A stretch of 64,000 nt of DNA from Streptomyces populi (GTDB lineage Bacteria; Actinomycetota; Actinomycetes; Streptomycetales; Streptomycetaceae): the NCBI RefSeq assembly GCF_002911015.1, contig NZ_KZ626860.1:1-64000 (forward strand), written 5' to 3'. Shown piece by piece: positions 32,867 through 40,754 of this stretch (within the stretch, counting starts at the first letter, position 1; each line of letters begins with the position of its first letter). The notes beneath the pieces were generated by a model. The model saw nothing but the letters and a program-made list of their open reading frames with translations. It did no database searches and had not been told where the DNA came from. The position numbers and the translations under genes were made by a program.

Positions 32867-34483
32867 TCACTCGTTGGGCCGTACGAACACCGTCCGTCCG
32901 CCGACCACCGTGCGCAGACAGAGGGGAAGGTCACCGCCGGGGGTCAGATCCGGCAGTCCGGGAGTGCCGGATCGGGGGTCGGTGGACCAGCGCGCGACCC
33001 GGTCGTCGGGAGCCTGCACGAGGAGGCTGCCGGTGCGCCACACCGCGTAGTCCGCGGGCGCTCCCGGAACCAGGATGCCCGCGTCGTCCCGTCCGACGGC
33101 CCGCCAGCCGCCCCGCGTGTGGGCCGTGAAGGCGGCCCGCACGGACACCCGGTGCCCGGGCGTGCGGTGGAAGGCCGCCGCACGCACGGTGCCCCACGGG
33201 TCGAGCGGGGTCACGGGGCTGTCGGAACCGAAGGCCAGCGGCACGCCGGCGCGCAGCAGGGCCGCGAACGGGTTGAGCTCCCTGGCCCGCTCGACCCCGA
33301 GCCGCTGGGCGTACATGCCGTCCTCGCCGCCCCACAGGGCGTCGAAGGCGGGTTGCACGGAGGCGGTGAGGCCGAGCTCGGCGAAGCCCGCGACGGTCTC
33401 CGGGGTGAGCATCTCGGCGTGCTCGACGCGGTGCCGGGCGGCGCGCACGCGCGCCAGGCCGACCTTCTCGGCGGCGGCGCGGACGCCCTCGACCACCGAG
33501 GTCACCGCGGCGTCCCCGATCGCGTGGAAGCCCGCCTGGAGGCCCGCCTCGGTGCAGGCGACCACGTGCGCGGCGACGGCGTCCGCGTCGAGGTGGGCGA
33601 CGCCCGTGTGGTCCGCGTCGAGGTACGACTCGCGCAGACAGGCCGTGTGGGAGCCGAGGGAGCCGTCGACGAACAGGTCGCCGGCCGCGCCGACGGCACC
33701 CAGGGCCCGCGCCTTCTCGACGTCGCGGTCGGCCCAGTAGCCGACGACCCTCGGTCCGGGCTCCTCGGCGGCGAGCCGCAGCAGTCCGGTGAAGTCGTCC
33801 TCGGAGGAGATCTCGGGTCCCGCGCACTCGTGCACGGAGCCGATGCCGAGCGAGGCCGCGTGGGCGAGCGCGGCGCGCTGGGCCTCCGTGCGCTGCTCGG
33901 CGCCGATCGCGCCGAGGGCCGCGGCACGCACGGCGTGGTGGGCGTCGCGGGTCAGGGGACCGTCGGGTGCGTACCCGGCGAGCGCCGTGACACCGGGGAC
34001 CAGGTCCAGGAGCGCGCTGGTGGCCACGGCGGAGTGCACGTCGATGCGGGAGAGGTAGAGCGGCCGTCCGCCGGTCGCGGCGTCGAGTTCGGTGCGGGCC
34101 GGGGGCCGGCCGCCGGGCCAGCGGGCCGCGTCCCAGCCGTGGCCGAGCAGCACCCGGTCGGCCGGACGGGCGGCGGCGAACTCGCGCACGAGGACGAGGG
34201 CCGCCTCCAGCGACGGCGCGTCGGACAGGTCGAGGCCGGTGAGCGCGAGCCCGGTGGCGGTGGTGTGCACGTGCGCGTCGGTGAACGCCGGGGTGACCAG
34301 GGCGCCTTCGAGGTCCACGACCTCGTCGACGCCGCCCGCGAAGGCGTCGGCGGCTCCTTCCGAGCCGACCCAGGCGACATGGCCCCGTTCCACGACCATG
34401 GCGGTGGCGAAGGGGTCGGCGGGGCTGTGGACTTCTCCACCGCGCAGCAGCACGGTGTCCGACGGGGCGGTGCTCTCACTCAT
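32867..34483 (-). CDS. Amidohydrolase (YtcJ-like, amidohydrolase 3 family)
   Basis: This 538-aa metal-dependent hydrolase of the urease/dihydroorotase superfamily has the TDAHVHTTATG metal motif (about 68-78). GHGWDAARWPGGRPP, VDGSLGSHTACL, GFHAIGDAAV, RHRVEHAEML and FGSDSPVTPLDPW follow, all typical of YtcJ-like proteins. There is no signal peptide. The ATG at 34483 (MSESTAPSD) is chosen over an in-frame ATG at 34672, whose extension is Arg/Pro-rich. The substrate is unknown; N-acyl or amide hydrolysis is expected. Confidence 0.92.
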   Translation of the reverse strand: MSESTAPSDTVLLRGGEVHSPADPFATAMVVERGHVAWVGSEGAADAFAGGVDEVVDLEGALVTPAFTDAHVHTTATGLALTGLDLSDAPSLEAALVLVREFAAARPADRVLLGHGWDAARWPGGRPPARTELDAATGGRPLYLSRIDVHSAVATSALLDLVPGVTALAGYAPDGPLTRDAHHAVRAAALGAIGAEQRTEAQRAALAHAASLGIGSVHECAGPEISSEDDFTGLLRLAAEEPGPRVVGYWADRDVEKARALGAVGAAGDLFVDGSLGSHTACLRESYLDADHTGVAHLDADAVAAHVVACTEAGLQAGFHAIGDAAVTSVVEGVRAAAEKVGLARVRAARHRVEHAEMLTPETVAGFAELGLTASVQPAFDALWGGEDGMYAQRLGVERARELNPFAALLRAGVPLAFGSDSPVTPLDPWGTVRAAAFHRTPGHRVSVRAAFTAHTRGGWRAVGRDDAGILVPGAPADYAVWRTGSLLVQAPDDRVARWSTDPRSGTPGLPDLTPGGDLPLCLRTVVGGRTVFVRPNE

Positions 34484-34607
34484 GGGAACAGTCTCGCGCC
34501 TGCCGGCGGCCGGTCGTCGCCCGGGGCGGGGCGACACGGCGGGGCGGCCGGGGAGGCCGCCCGTCCGGACGGGCCGCGGGCCGGGGGTCGGTGACCCTGC
34601 GGGTCCC

Positions 34608-35048
34608 TCAGATGCGGGGCGGGCGGGATTCGTACGGTGTCGACAGGACGACCGTGGTGCGCGTCGACACACCCGCGAGCGCCCGCAGCCGCCCGAGGAG
34701 TTCCTCGAGCTCGTGCGGGGTCGAGACGCGTACCTTGAGGATGTAGTTCTCGTCGCCCGCGACGCTGTGGCAGGCCTCGATCTCCGGTACGCCCGCGAGG
34801 CGTTCGGCGATGTCGTCGGGGGCGCTGGGGTCGAACGGCTTCACCGAGATGAAGGCGGTCAGGGGCAGCCCGACGGCCTCCGGGTCCACGACCGCGGCAT
34901 AGCCCCGGATGACGCCGCGCTGCTCGAGGCGGCGCACCCGCTGGTGCACGGCGGACGTGGACAGGCCCGTGGCCTTGCCCAGGTCGGTGTAACTCATCCG
35001 CCCGTCTGCGACGAGCAGCTGCACGATCTGTCGGTCCAGCTCCTCCAT
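34608..35048 (-). CDS. Lrp/AsnC family transcriptional regulator
   Basis: This 146-aa protein has an N-terminal HTH (DRQIVQLLVADGRMSYTDLG through STSAVHQRVRRLEQRGVIRGY) and a C-terminal RAM ligand domain (AFISVKPFDP, HSVAGDENYILKVRV). The ATG at 35048 has no Shine-Dalgarno; a TAGGTT -10-like box ends 8 nt upstream, so the mRNA may be leaderless. It sits 124 nt upstream of the amidohydrolase in the same direction and is divergent from a small protein. Amino-acid sensing is the family norm. Confidence 0.93.
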   Translation of the reverse strand: MEELDRQIVQLLVADGRMSYTDLGKATGLSTSAVHQRVRRLEQRGVIRGYAAVVDPEAVGLPLTAFISVKPFDPSAPDDIAERLAGVPEIEACHSVAGDENYILKVRVSTPHELEELLGRLRALAGVSTRTTVVLSTPYESRPPRI

Positions 35049-35056
35049 GGCGCAAG

Positions 35057-35062
35057 AACCTA
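35057..35062 (-). promoter_or_regulatory. -10 box implying a leaderless lrp transcript
   Basis: On the minus strand TAGGTT (TANNNT consensus) ends 8 nt before the lrp ATG, which would put the transcription start at or next to the start codon. The -35 is weak (TGTCCC). No ribosome-binding site is present. Confidence 0.5.
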
Positions 35063-35316
35063 CAGGCCGCCGATCCCCCGGGACACCTCAGCGGTGCAGG
35101 TCATGACCGCTTTGTGATGTGCCCGGTCCCGGTCGCGCGCCACCCGGCCGACAGAATTCCGCCGGGGCCGGGCACCTGCGGGCGGCATGTGACGAAGGAC
35201 ACACGGATGCAACCGGGTCCGCGATGTTCGCGTGATTACCCCGGAGACGGGGCGGGAAGTGCTTGCTGTGGTCGAGGTCGCAGCGCCTTGTCGGCCCACC
35301 CGAGGGGGAGAATCCC

Positions 35317-35751
35317 ATGCAGAGTCTTAAGCGCCCTGGTCGTACCGCACCCAAGCGGCAGCAGGCCGTTCTCGAACCCGAGCCGGAGGGTGTCGAACCC
35401 GACGCCCTGGACGGTGACGAGTTCGACGCGTACGACACCTTCGAGATGTACCGGGTCATCTGCCCGGACTGCGCGCAGCCCATCGCGCTGCTGGCGGACG
35501 AGGAGGTCCTGCCGGAGCACGCCCTGTGCGCCTCCCCGTGGAACCCGTTCGGACTCACCGTCTGCTCGGGCACGGGGCGCGCGGCCGCCGAGACGCGGTC
35601 CGCGGACGACACCGCGGAACTCCAGCAGCAGGACACCGCCCTCCTGCTGACGCTCCCTCAGGGGCTCGACTGGCGCATGCAGCCGTTCTCCCACGTGGGC
35701 GGTCCGGGTTCGATCCCGATGCGCGTCCACGAGCTGCGGCGCGCCGCCTGA
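35317..35751 (+). CDS. Small acidic protein with a CxxC motif, unknown function
   Basis: This 144-aa protein has GGGGGAG about 7 nt upstream of its ATG. A basic start is followed by an acidic stretch (EPEPEGVEPDALDGDEFDAY), then ICPDCAQPIALL (CxxC) and two further cysteines (HALCASPW, TVCSGTG), which together could bind a zinc ion. The C-terminus is neutral. It looks like an actinomycete-specific small protein; I do not recognise the family. It is divergent from lrp and ends before a strong terminator. Confidence 0.8.
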   Translation: MQSLKRPGRTAPKRQQAVLEPEPEGVEPDALDGDEFDAYDTFEMYRVICPDCAQPIALLADEEVLPEHALCASPWNPFGLTVCSGTGRAAAETRSADDTAELQQQDTALLLTLPQGLDWRMQPFSHVGGPGSIPMRVHELRRAA

Positions 35752-35798
35752 CCGGTCGCCGCGTCCGTCGGTGACGTCCGGTCCGCTTCCGCAACCAC

Positions 35799-35833
35799 CC
35801 CGCACCACGGCCCGTGGGCTGCCGTGGTGCGGG
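35799..35833 (+). terminator. Strong terminator hairpin
   Basis: CCCGCACCACGGC (35799-35811) and GCCGTGGTGCGGG (35821-35833) form a perfect 13-bp stem with a 9-nt loop, 48 nt after the small acidic protein. The rest of the gap to 36102 holds only an 8-bp hairpin (36013-36033) and no gene. Confidence 0.85.
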
Positions 35834-36102
35834 ACCGGCGCGTCCGGGGCCGGGGAGATCCTCGCCTCGCCGGAGCGCACCCGTCGGCGGGCGGACCCGG
35901 CATGACGGTCGTGCGCCGCGGTGCAGACAGCCGGCGCGATCCGGGGGGACACGCACCCCGACGACGGAACCGACGGCCCGTCAGGCGGGCGCAGAAGGCC
36001 GGACGGAGCGCTCCCCCGCGGACCTCGCGGGGGTCCCGCCGCGAACACACACCCGATTCCACGTGCGGGTGACCTGTCCGCCCGCCCGCACGTTGCCCCG
36101 GT

Positions 36103-36528
36103 ATGAGCCCCACACCTTCCGCGACCGGGCACCGGCGCCGGATCCTCGTCCCGGCTCCGGTGCAATCGGTTCACTGGGCACCGCCACCACCCCCGCCGGT
36201 CCAGGATCCGCCCATCTACCGCGCCCTGATGCGCGCCTGGGCCGATCGGGGCCGCACACTGCCGGGGCGCCACGACCCCGAGTGGGTACGCCTGGCGGCG
36301 CCGTCGGTGATGTACGGGTACGGGCAGTTCGGCGCGCTCACGGAAGCGCGGGGGGAGGAACGCTTCGCCCCGGGCCGGGACCCGCGCGAGGACGGACACT
36401 TCGACGCGCCCCGGGACCCTCGGCACGAGTTCCGCGCGGGCGCGGATCCCCGGGGGGAGTTCGGCACGGACGCGGACCCGCGCGACGGCCTCAGCCCGTC
36501 CCGGGACCCACGAGGTGCCGCGCGATGA
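36103..36528 (+). CDS. Hypothetical protein with C-terminal Asp-Pro-Arg repeats
   Basis: This predicted 141-aa protein has a basic, Pro-rich start (VHWAPPPPPPVQDPP), then a compact segment (IYRALMRAWADRGRTLPGRHDPEWVRL) that looks like real protein. It ends in five degenerate DPR-containing units of about 10-12 residues (residues 85-141). The end overlaps the acyl-CoA dehydrogenase tail-to-tail by 38 bp. There is no good ribosome-binding site before the ATG, so existence and start are uncertain. No family recognised. Confidence 0.5.
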   Translation: MSPTPSATGHRRRILVPAPVQSVHWAPPPPPPVQDPPIYRALMRAWADRGRTLPGRHDPEWVRLAAPSVMYGYGQFGALTEARGEERFAPGRDPREDGHFDAPRDPRHEFRAGADPRGEFGTDADPRDGLSPSRDPRGAAR

Positions 36529-37663
36529 CCATGCGCTGGATCTGATTGGTGCCTTCGACGATCTGCAGCGCCTTCGCCTCCCGCATGTACCGCTCGGCCG
36601 GGAAGTCGGCGGTGTACCCGTACCCGCCCAGGACCTGGACGGCGTCCGTGGTGACCTTCATCGCCCCGTCCGTGCACAGCAGTTTCGCCATGGCCGCCTG
36701 CTTGGAGAAGGGCCGCCCGGCGTCGCGCAACCGGGCGGCGGCCAGGCAGAGCGCCCGGCCGGCCTCGACCCGGGTGGCCATGTCCGCGAGCAGGAAACGA
36801 AGCCCCTGGAAGTCCGCGATCCGTCCGCCGAACTGGCGCCGTTCCGTGGCGTACGCGACGGCTTCGTCCAGCGCGGCCTGGGCCACCCCTGTCGCGCAGG
36901 CCGCGATGCCGAGCCGCCCGGAGTCGAGCGCCGACAGCGCGATGGCGAAGCCCTGGCCCTCGTCGCCGAGGCGGCGGGCGTCGGCGACCCGCACTCCGTC
37001 GAAGTGGACCTGAGCGGTCGGCGAGCCCTTCATGCCCATCTTCCGCTCGGGCGGCGAAGCGCTCAGCCCCTCGGCGTCGCCGGGCACCAGGAAGGCGGTA
37101 ATACCGCGCGGGCCCTCGCCGCCGGTCCGCGCGAACACCGTGCAGAAGTCGGCCACCCCGCCGTGCGTGGTCCACGCCTTGGTGCCGGTGACGACCCACT
37201 CGTCCCCCTGCCGTACCGCCTTCGTCCGCAGCGAGGCGGCGTCGGAACCCGAGGACGGCTCGGAGAGGCAGTACGCGCCGAGCAGGCCGCCGCCGAGCAT
37301 CGCGGGCAGGTGCCGGGCCCGCTGCTCCTCGGTCCCGTAGTCCGCCAGCGCGTGGCAGGCGAGGGTGTGGACGCTGGCGCCGAGGCCCACGGTGAGACGG
37401 GCCATGGCGAGTTCTTCGAGGACCTGGAGGTAGACCTCGTACGGCTGGCCGCCGCCACCGTGGGCGGGGTCGTACGGCAGTCCGAGCAGTCCGGACCGCG
37501 AGAGCAGCCCGAAGACCTCGCGCGGAAAACGCCCGGCGTCCTCCTCCTCGGCCGCCCTCGGGGCGATCTCGCGCCGCGCGATGTCGCGGACGAGCGAGAT
37601 CAGGTCCCGGGCCTCGTCCGTGGGCAGCTGACGGTCCACCGGCTGCGGGGCGCGATCGGGCAC
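36491..37663 (-). CDS. Acyl-CoA dehydrogenase
   Basis: This 390-aa FAD enzyme catalyses the first oxidation step of fatty or branched acyl-CoA degradation. Family marks are AYCLSEPSSGSD (FAD/substrate loop), KAWTTHGGVADF, GIAACATGVAQAALDEAVAYA, RQFGGRIADFQG, QVLGGYGYT and the catalytic Glu of VEGTNQIQR near residue 373. The GTG at 37663 is preceded by GGAGGAG at 7 nt. Upstream in the same direction is a TetR regulator, separated by about 300 nt that include an orphan chitinase-type promoter. Confidence 0.95.
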   Translation of the reverse strand: MPDRAPQPVDRQLPTDEARDLISLVRDIARREIAPRAAEEEDAGRFPREVFGLLSRSGLLGLPYDPAHGGGGQPYEVYLQVLEELAMARLTVGLGASVHTLACHALADYGTEEQRARHLPAMLGGGLLGAYCLSEPSSGSDAASLRTKAVRQGDEWVVTGTKAWTTHGGVADFCTVFARTGGEGPRGITAFLVPGDAEGLSASPPERKMGMKGSPTAQVHFDGVRVADARRLGDEGQGFAIALSALDSGRLGIAACATGVAQAALDEAVAYATERRQFGGRIADFQGLRFLLADMATRVEAGRALCLAAARLRDAGRPFSKQAAMAKLLCTDGAMKVTTDAVQVLGGYGYTADFPAERYMREAKALQIVEGTNQIQRMVIARHLVGPGTG

Positions 37664-37916
37664 GGCGACGCTCCTCCCTGTTCGGGTACGACGACGGACG
37701 CCCGCCCGGGGGCGGCGGCGCCGGGTCTCACCTGGCCCCGCCGATGCTCCCGGCCGGGCTCACGAAACCCGGTGAACGACGGCCGTGGCGCCGGGAGTAC
37801 GCCCGAACGGAGGCACGGCCGCGCCGGACGCCGACAGGACGCGCCCATCGGATCCCGGCCGCCCGCCGAAGGGGCACGCCCACCGGATCACCGCCGTCCA
37901 CCCAGGGGCGCGCGAT

Positions 37917-37957
37917 TGGTCCGAACCATTGACAGGGTGGTCTAGTCCTCATACCGT
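37917..37957 (+). promoter_or_regulatory. Orphan chitinase-type promoter with DasR-like repeats
   Basis: TTGACA (37929-37934) and TACCGT (37952-37957) are spaced by 17 bp. Two 12-bp direct repeats, TGGTCCGAACCA (37917-37928) and TGGTCTAGTCCT (37938-37949), flank and fill the -35/-10 interval with a 21-bp period. They resemble the DasR element (core TGGTCTAGACCA) and the paired repeats known from Streptomyces chitinase promoters. The promoter points right into the 3' end of the convergent TetR gene, whose stop is 5 bp away; no gene follows it on this strand. Confidence 0.8.
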
Positions 37958-37961
37958 TCCG

Positions 37962-38621
37962 TCAGTCGTCCCGCCGGGCGTCGGGCGGGGCCGCGTAGGA
38001 GGGGTCGAGCTCCTCGACGGCACGCATCGCGCCCCCCAGCATCTTCACCAGCAGTTCGCGCATCGTGTCGCGCGGCAGCACGGGGTGGTCGATCCAGTCG
38101 AGGGTGGCCCCCTCCACGCCGTGCAGCCAGCCGAGCAGGGCGACGCGCGGCAGCGGTCCGACCTTGCCCTTGCCGTACGCCCCTTCGGCGATCGTCGCGA
38201 CGATCGCCTCGCGCACGCCCTCGCGTATCGCCTGCACCTCGGCGTCGAAGCCCACGCCACCCGCGATGATCGTGCGGTAGGCGGCCTGGTTGTGCTCGGC
38301 GTAACGGAGATAGCCGTCGATCGTGCGCTGGACCCGCTCCACCCCGGGGAGCTCCAGACCGTCGGCGGCCCGGGAGACCAGATCCGCGACCGAGTCCTCG
38401 ACGATGGCGAGGTAGTAGCCGCGCTTGGACTTGAAGTAGTAGTAGATCAGCCCCTTGGCGACATGCGCCTGTCGTGCGATGTCATCCATCGACAGCGCGT
38501 CGTACGACGTGTCGGCGAACAACTTCCTTCCGATGGCGATGAGTTCGGCGCGACGCGCCAGTGAGCGGTCGGTGCCCCGCGCACGGGGACGGTCGACCTC
38601 ACGCTGTTGACTATTATTCAA
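37962..38621 (-). CDS. TetR family transcriptional regulator
   Basis: The HTH is clear (RRAELIAIGRKLFADTSYDALSMDD, then VAKGLIYYYFKSKRGYYLAIV). A helical ligand domain contains GWLHGVEGATLDWIDHP, and an acidic/Arg tail ends the protein. The start is uncertain: the frame extends to ATGs at 38687 and 38714, but that leader is unnatural (PYCACSVGSW), so I use the TTG at 38621, giving 219 aa. The AT-rich stretch around it (TTGACTATTATTCAA, 38606-38620) is an imperfect palindrome and could be its own operator. The acyl-CoA dehydrogenase downstream is a possible target. Confidence 0.85.
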   Translation of the reverse strand: MNNSQQREVDRPRARGTDRSLARRAELIAIGRKLFADTSYDALSMDDIARQAHVAKGLIYYYFKSKRGYYLAIVEDSVADLVSRAADGLELPGVERVQRTIDGYLRYAEHNQAAYRTIIAGGVGFDAEVQAIREGVREAIVATIAEGAYGKGKVGPLPRVALLGWLHGVEGATLDWIDHPVLPRDTMRELLVKMLGGAMRAVEELDPSYAAPPDARRDD

Positions 38622-38784
38622 TTCCGGCCCTGGTCTCCAACTGCCGACGGAACATGCGCAGTATGGCAGAACCGTGCCGACCGTCATCCGGGGGCGATCG
38701 GCACCCGTCGGCACAGGACGAACGACGGCTCCCGGCCGTCCGTGAACGCCAGGGAGCCCGCCTCGGGTCCCGGGCAGGGCCCTC

Positions 38785-38937
38785 TCAGAGAAGGCCGAGC
38801 CGCGTCACCAGCATGGCCACGACCACCACGAAGATCCAGCCCAGGACGTGTTCGAGGATCTTCGGGCCGTCGTCCCAGGGACCTCCGGTACGGGTACGGG
38901 CGCGCGGCCGGAAGGCGGTGGCGGAGCTCGCGGTCAT
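38785..38937 (-). CDS. SCO1431-type 50-aa membrane protein
   Basis: This 50-aa protein starts at ATG 38937. A short charged N-terminus (RPRARTRTGGPWDDGPK) is followed by one membrane helix (about 26-49, VLGWIFVVVVAMLVTRLGLL). I recognise it as the small family named after S. coelicolor SCO1431. It sits upstream of the TetR gene, in the same direction, consistent with S. coelicolor order. Function unknown. Confidence 0.85.
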   Translation of the reverse strand: MTASSATAFRPRARTRTGGPWDDGPKILEHVLGWIFVVVVAMLVTRLGLL

Positions 38938-39211
38938 GGCATCTCGCTGACGTAGTGGTGCGGTGGTGTCCCCCGCCTCCCGTCGGCTCCCCACCGACCC
39001 GACCACCTTGCCACCGGAACCGCCGTCACCGGTAGAGACCCAGGTCACGTCCGCGGCCCGGCCGGCCCCTCGCCCCGCCGGATTCCCTCCGGAGCGCACC
39101 GCGTGTGCGTCTCGTCACACGGCCCGGCCGGAATCCCCCTGCGGGCAGACACCGGCCGGACGGAAGCTCTCCCGCGGGCGGGCCCCGCCGGCCGGGGGCC
39201 CGCCCCCCGCG

Positions 39212-40564
39212 TCACCGGACGCCCACCGCCGCGAGCGCCTTGCGCTGCCGCGCCGAGGGGTGCGCCGGGAAGTACAGGTAGCAGACCCCGCCGGTGCCGG
39301 AGACGACCTTCCCGGAGGCGTTGTAGCGCTTGGTCCGCAGCCAGATGTTCTCCCACTCGGAGCGCTTGTAGACCCTGCGCACCGCGTCGTCGCCGGGCGA
39401 GGCCGGGTCGTTGGCGATCACGTCGCCGTCCGCGGTGAACCCCACGACCGTCATGAGGTGGCCCGAGGTACCGTAACCCGCTCCCGTCAGCTCGGACTTG
39501 AGGAACGACTGGGACGTTATGGCCGGGATGCCCGCGGCGATCAGCGTCTCCAGGTCGGTCAGCGAGCCGAGCCGGGTCACCACGCCCTGGAGGTCCTTGT
39601 ACGTGGCCGCGTAGGCGGCGTTGAAGGGCCAGTTGCCGCAGCCGGCGTACTGGTAGTCGTAGGTGGAACGGGCCGCGAGGCACACCTGCGGGTCGGCGTA
39701 CGAGGGGTCGACCCAGGCGAGCTGCCCGGCGGTGGGCCTGCGCCCCCAGTACTCGATGATCATCTGCGAGGAGGTGGGGCTGCACCAGGCCTCGCCGCCG
39801 TTGTCGTACTCCGGGTACTGGCCGGCGTGGATCTCCTGCGAGTAGCGCGGGACGTTCAGTTCCTGGGCGAGGCCCGGGACCGAGGCGGGGACGGTGAAGC
39901 GGTCCGGGATGTCGGAGCCCATCGCCCCGAGGCGCCACACGGTGGGGGTGACCTTGGAACCCGGGGCGCGGTAGAGGGTCAGGCGCAGCCGGTAGGAGAC
40001 GAGGCGCAGGCCGGAGGCGGCGTCGTCGATGGAGAAGGTGTCCGTCCAGATGGTGCTGCGGCCGTCGGTCTGGTCGTCCACGGAGGTGCGCCGGATGTCC
40101 TGGTCGCCGGAGGCCCAGCGGCCCATCACGTACCAGGGCGTGTCCGTGCCGTCGGAGTACGTTCCGGTCAGCTCGACCTGGAGCCAGGTGCCGGCCGGGG
40201 TGTGGGCGTTCCAGGAGGCGATGGCCTCCGTGGCGGGGACCGGGAGCCGGTGGACCGGAGAGGTCCAGGTCGCGTACTCCCAGGTGGCCGTCCTGCCGGT
40301 GTGGGGATCGGTGTAGTCCGTCGTGCCGGCCGGGGCGGCGATCACCAGGCCGGGACGGGCGCCCCGGGTGGCACGCGTGCCCGCCGCGCTGCCCGCACGC
40401 CAGTCGCTGTACGAGGTCCAGGCGCGGTTGTCGACGAGACCTCCGGGAGGTCCGGTCCGGCGGGCCGGGGCGGCGGCGGCCACGGGACCCGCGGCCCCCA
40501 CCGCCGCCGCGGCGACCGCGGCGGCCAGGACGGTTCTGCGGGACGGCTGTTCGGCTCTGCTCAT
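39212..40564 (-). CDS. Tat-exported C39-like cysteine peptidase
   Basis: This 450-aa protein has a twin-arginine signal (QPSRRTVLAA plus an Ala-rich h-region and an AAAAPA cleavage zone). A beta-rich domain follows (about 60-220, TWEYATWTSPVHRLPV; likely sugar or surface binding). The C39_2-type peptidase domain has the nucleophile in EAWCSPTSSQM (about C262), the His in GTSGHLMTVVGF (about H370) and an Asp in VIANDPAS. It is secreted folded; the substrate is unknown. The ATG at 40564 follows GGGGGTT. Confidence 0.92.
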   Translation of the reverse strand: MSRAEQPSRRTVLAAAVAAAAVGAAGPVAAAAPARRTGPPGGLVDNRAWTSYSDWRAGSAAGTRATRGARPGLVIAAPAGTTDYTDPHTGRTATWEYATWTSPVHRLPVPATEAIASWNAHTPAGTWLQVELTGTYSDGTDTPWYVMGRWASGDQDIRRTSVDDQTDGRSTIWTDTFSIDDAASGLRLVSYRLRLTLYRAPGSKVTPTVWRLGAMGSDIPDRFTVPASVPGLAQELNVPRYSQEIHAGQYPEYDNGGEAWCSPTSSQMIIEYWGRRPTAGQLAWVDPSYADPQVCLAARSTYDYQYAGCGNWPFNAAYAATYKDLQGVVTRLGSLTDLETLIAAGIPAITSQSFLKSELTGAGYGTSGHLMTVVGFTADGDVIANDPASPGDDAVRRVYKRSEWENIWLRTKRYNASGKVVSGTGGVCYLYFPAHPSARQRKALAAVGVR

Positions 40565-40712
40565 GGGTGGAGAACCCCCAGGGTGTCCGGAACGGGCGGG
40601 CCCAATGCTCTGTCGTGCGCCAACTATGGACGCCGGTGGGCGACTTCTGCCAGCACTTCGGCCCGTGCCGCGCCCACCAATATTGGTCGGGACCACTGAC
40701 ATGACCTGGGAC

Positions 40713-40744
40713 GCCCCGGTCCCGGCGGGTGCCGGGGCCGGGGC
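40713..40744 (-). terminator. Terminator after the APC permease gene
   Basis: 14-bp arms 40713-40726 and 40731-40744 with a 4-nt loop and a single G-U wobble lie 10 nt past the permease stop. Confidence 0.8.
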
Positions 40745-40754
40745 TGAGGGGTGA

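Noticed and set aside
32403-32870. 155-codon minus-strand frame upstream of ppm
   Set aside because: Composition is Arg/Pro/Gly-rich, there is no ribosome-binding site, and it runs through the amidohydrolase terminator.
37785-38564. Plus-strand frame that could be the missing gene after the orphan promoter
   Set aside because: It is the exact antisense of the TetR gene, has no signal peptide or glycosidase feature, and starts upstream of the promoter itself.
38622-38714. Upstream ATG starts for the TetR gene
   Set aside because: They would add an unnatural leader containing PYCACSVGSW and cross the AT-rich probable operator.
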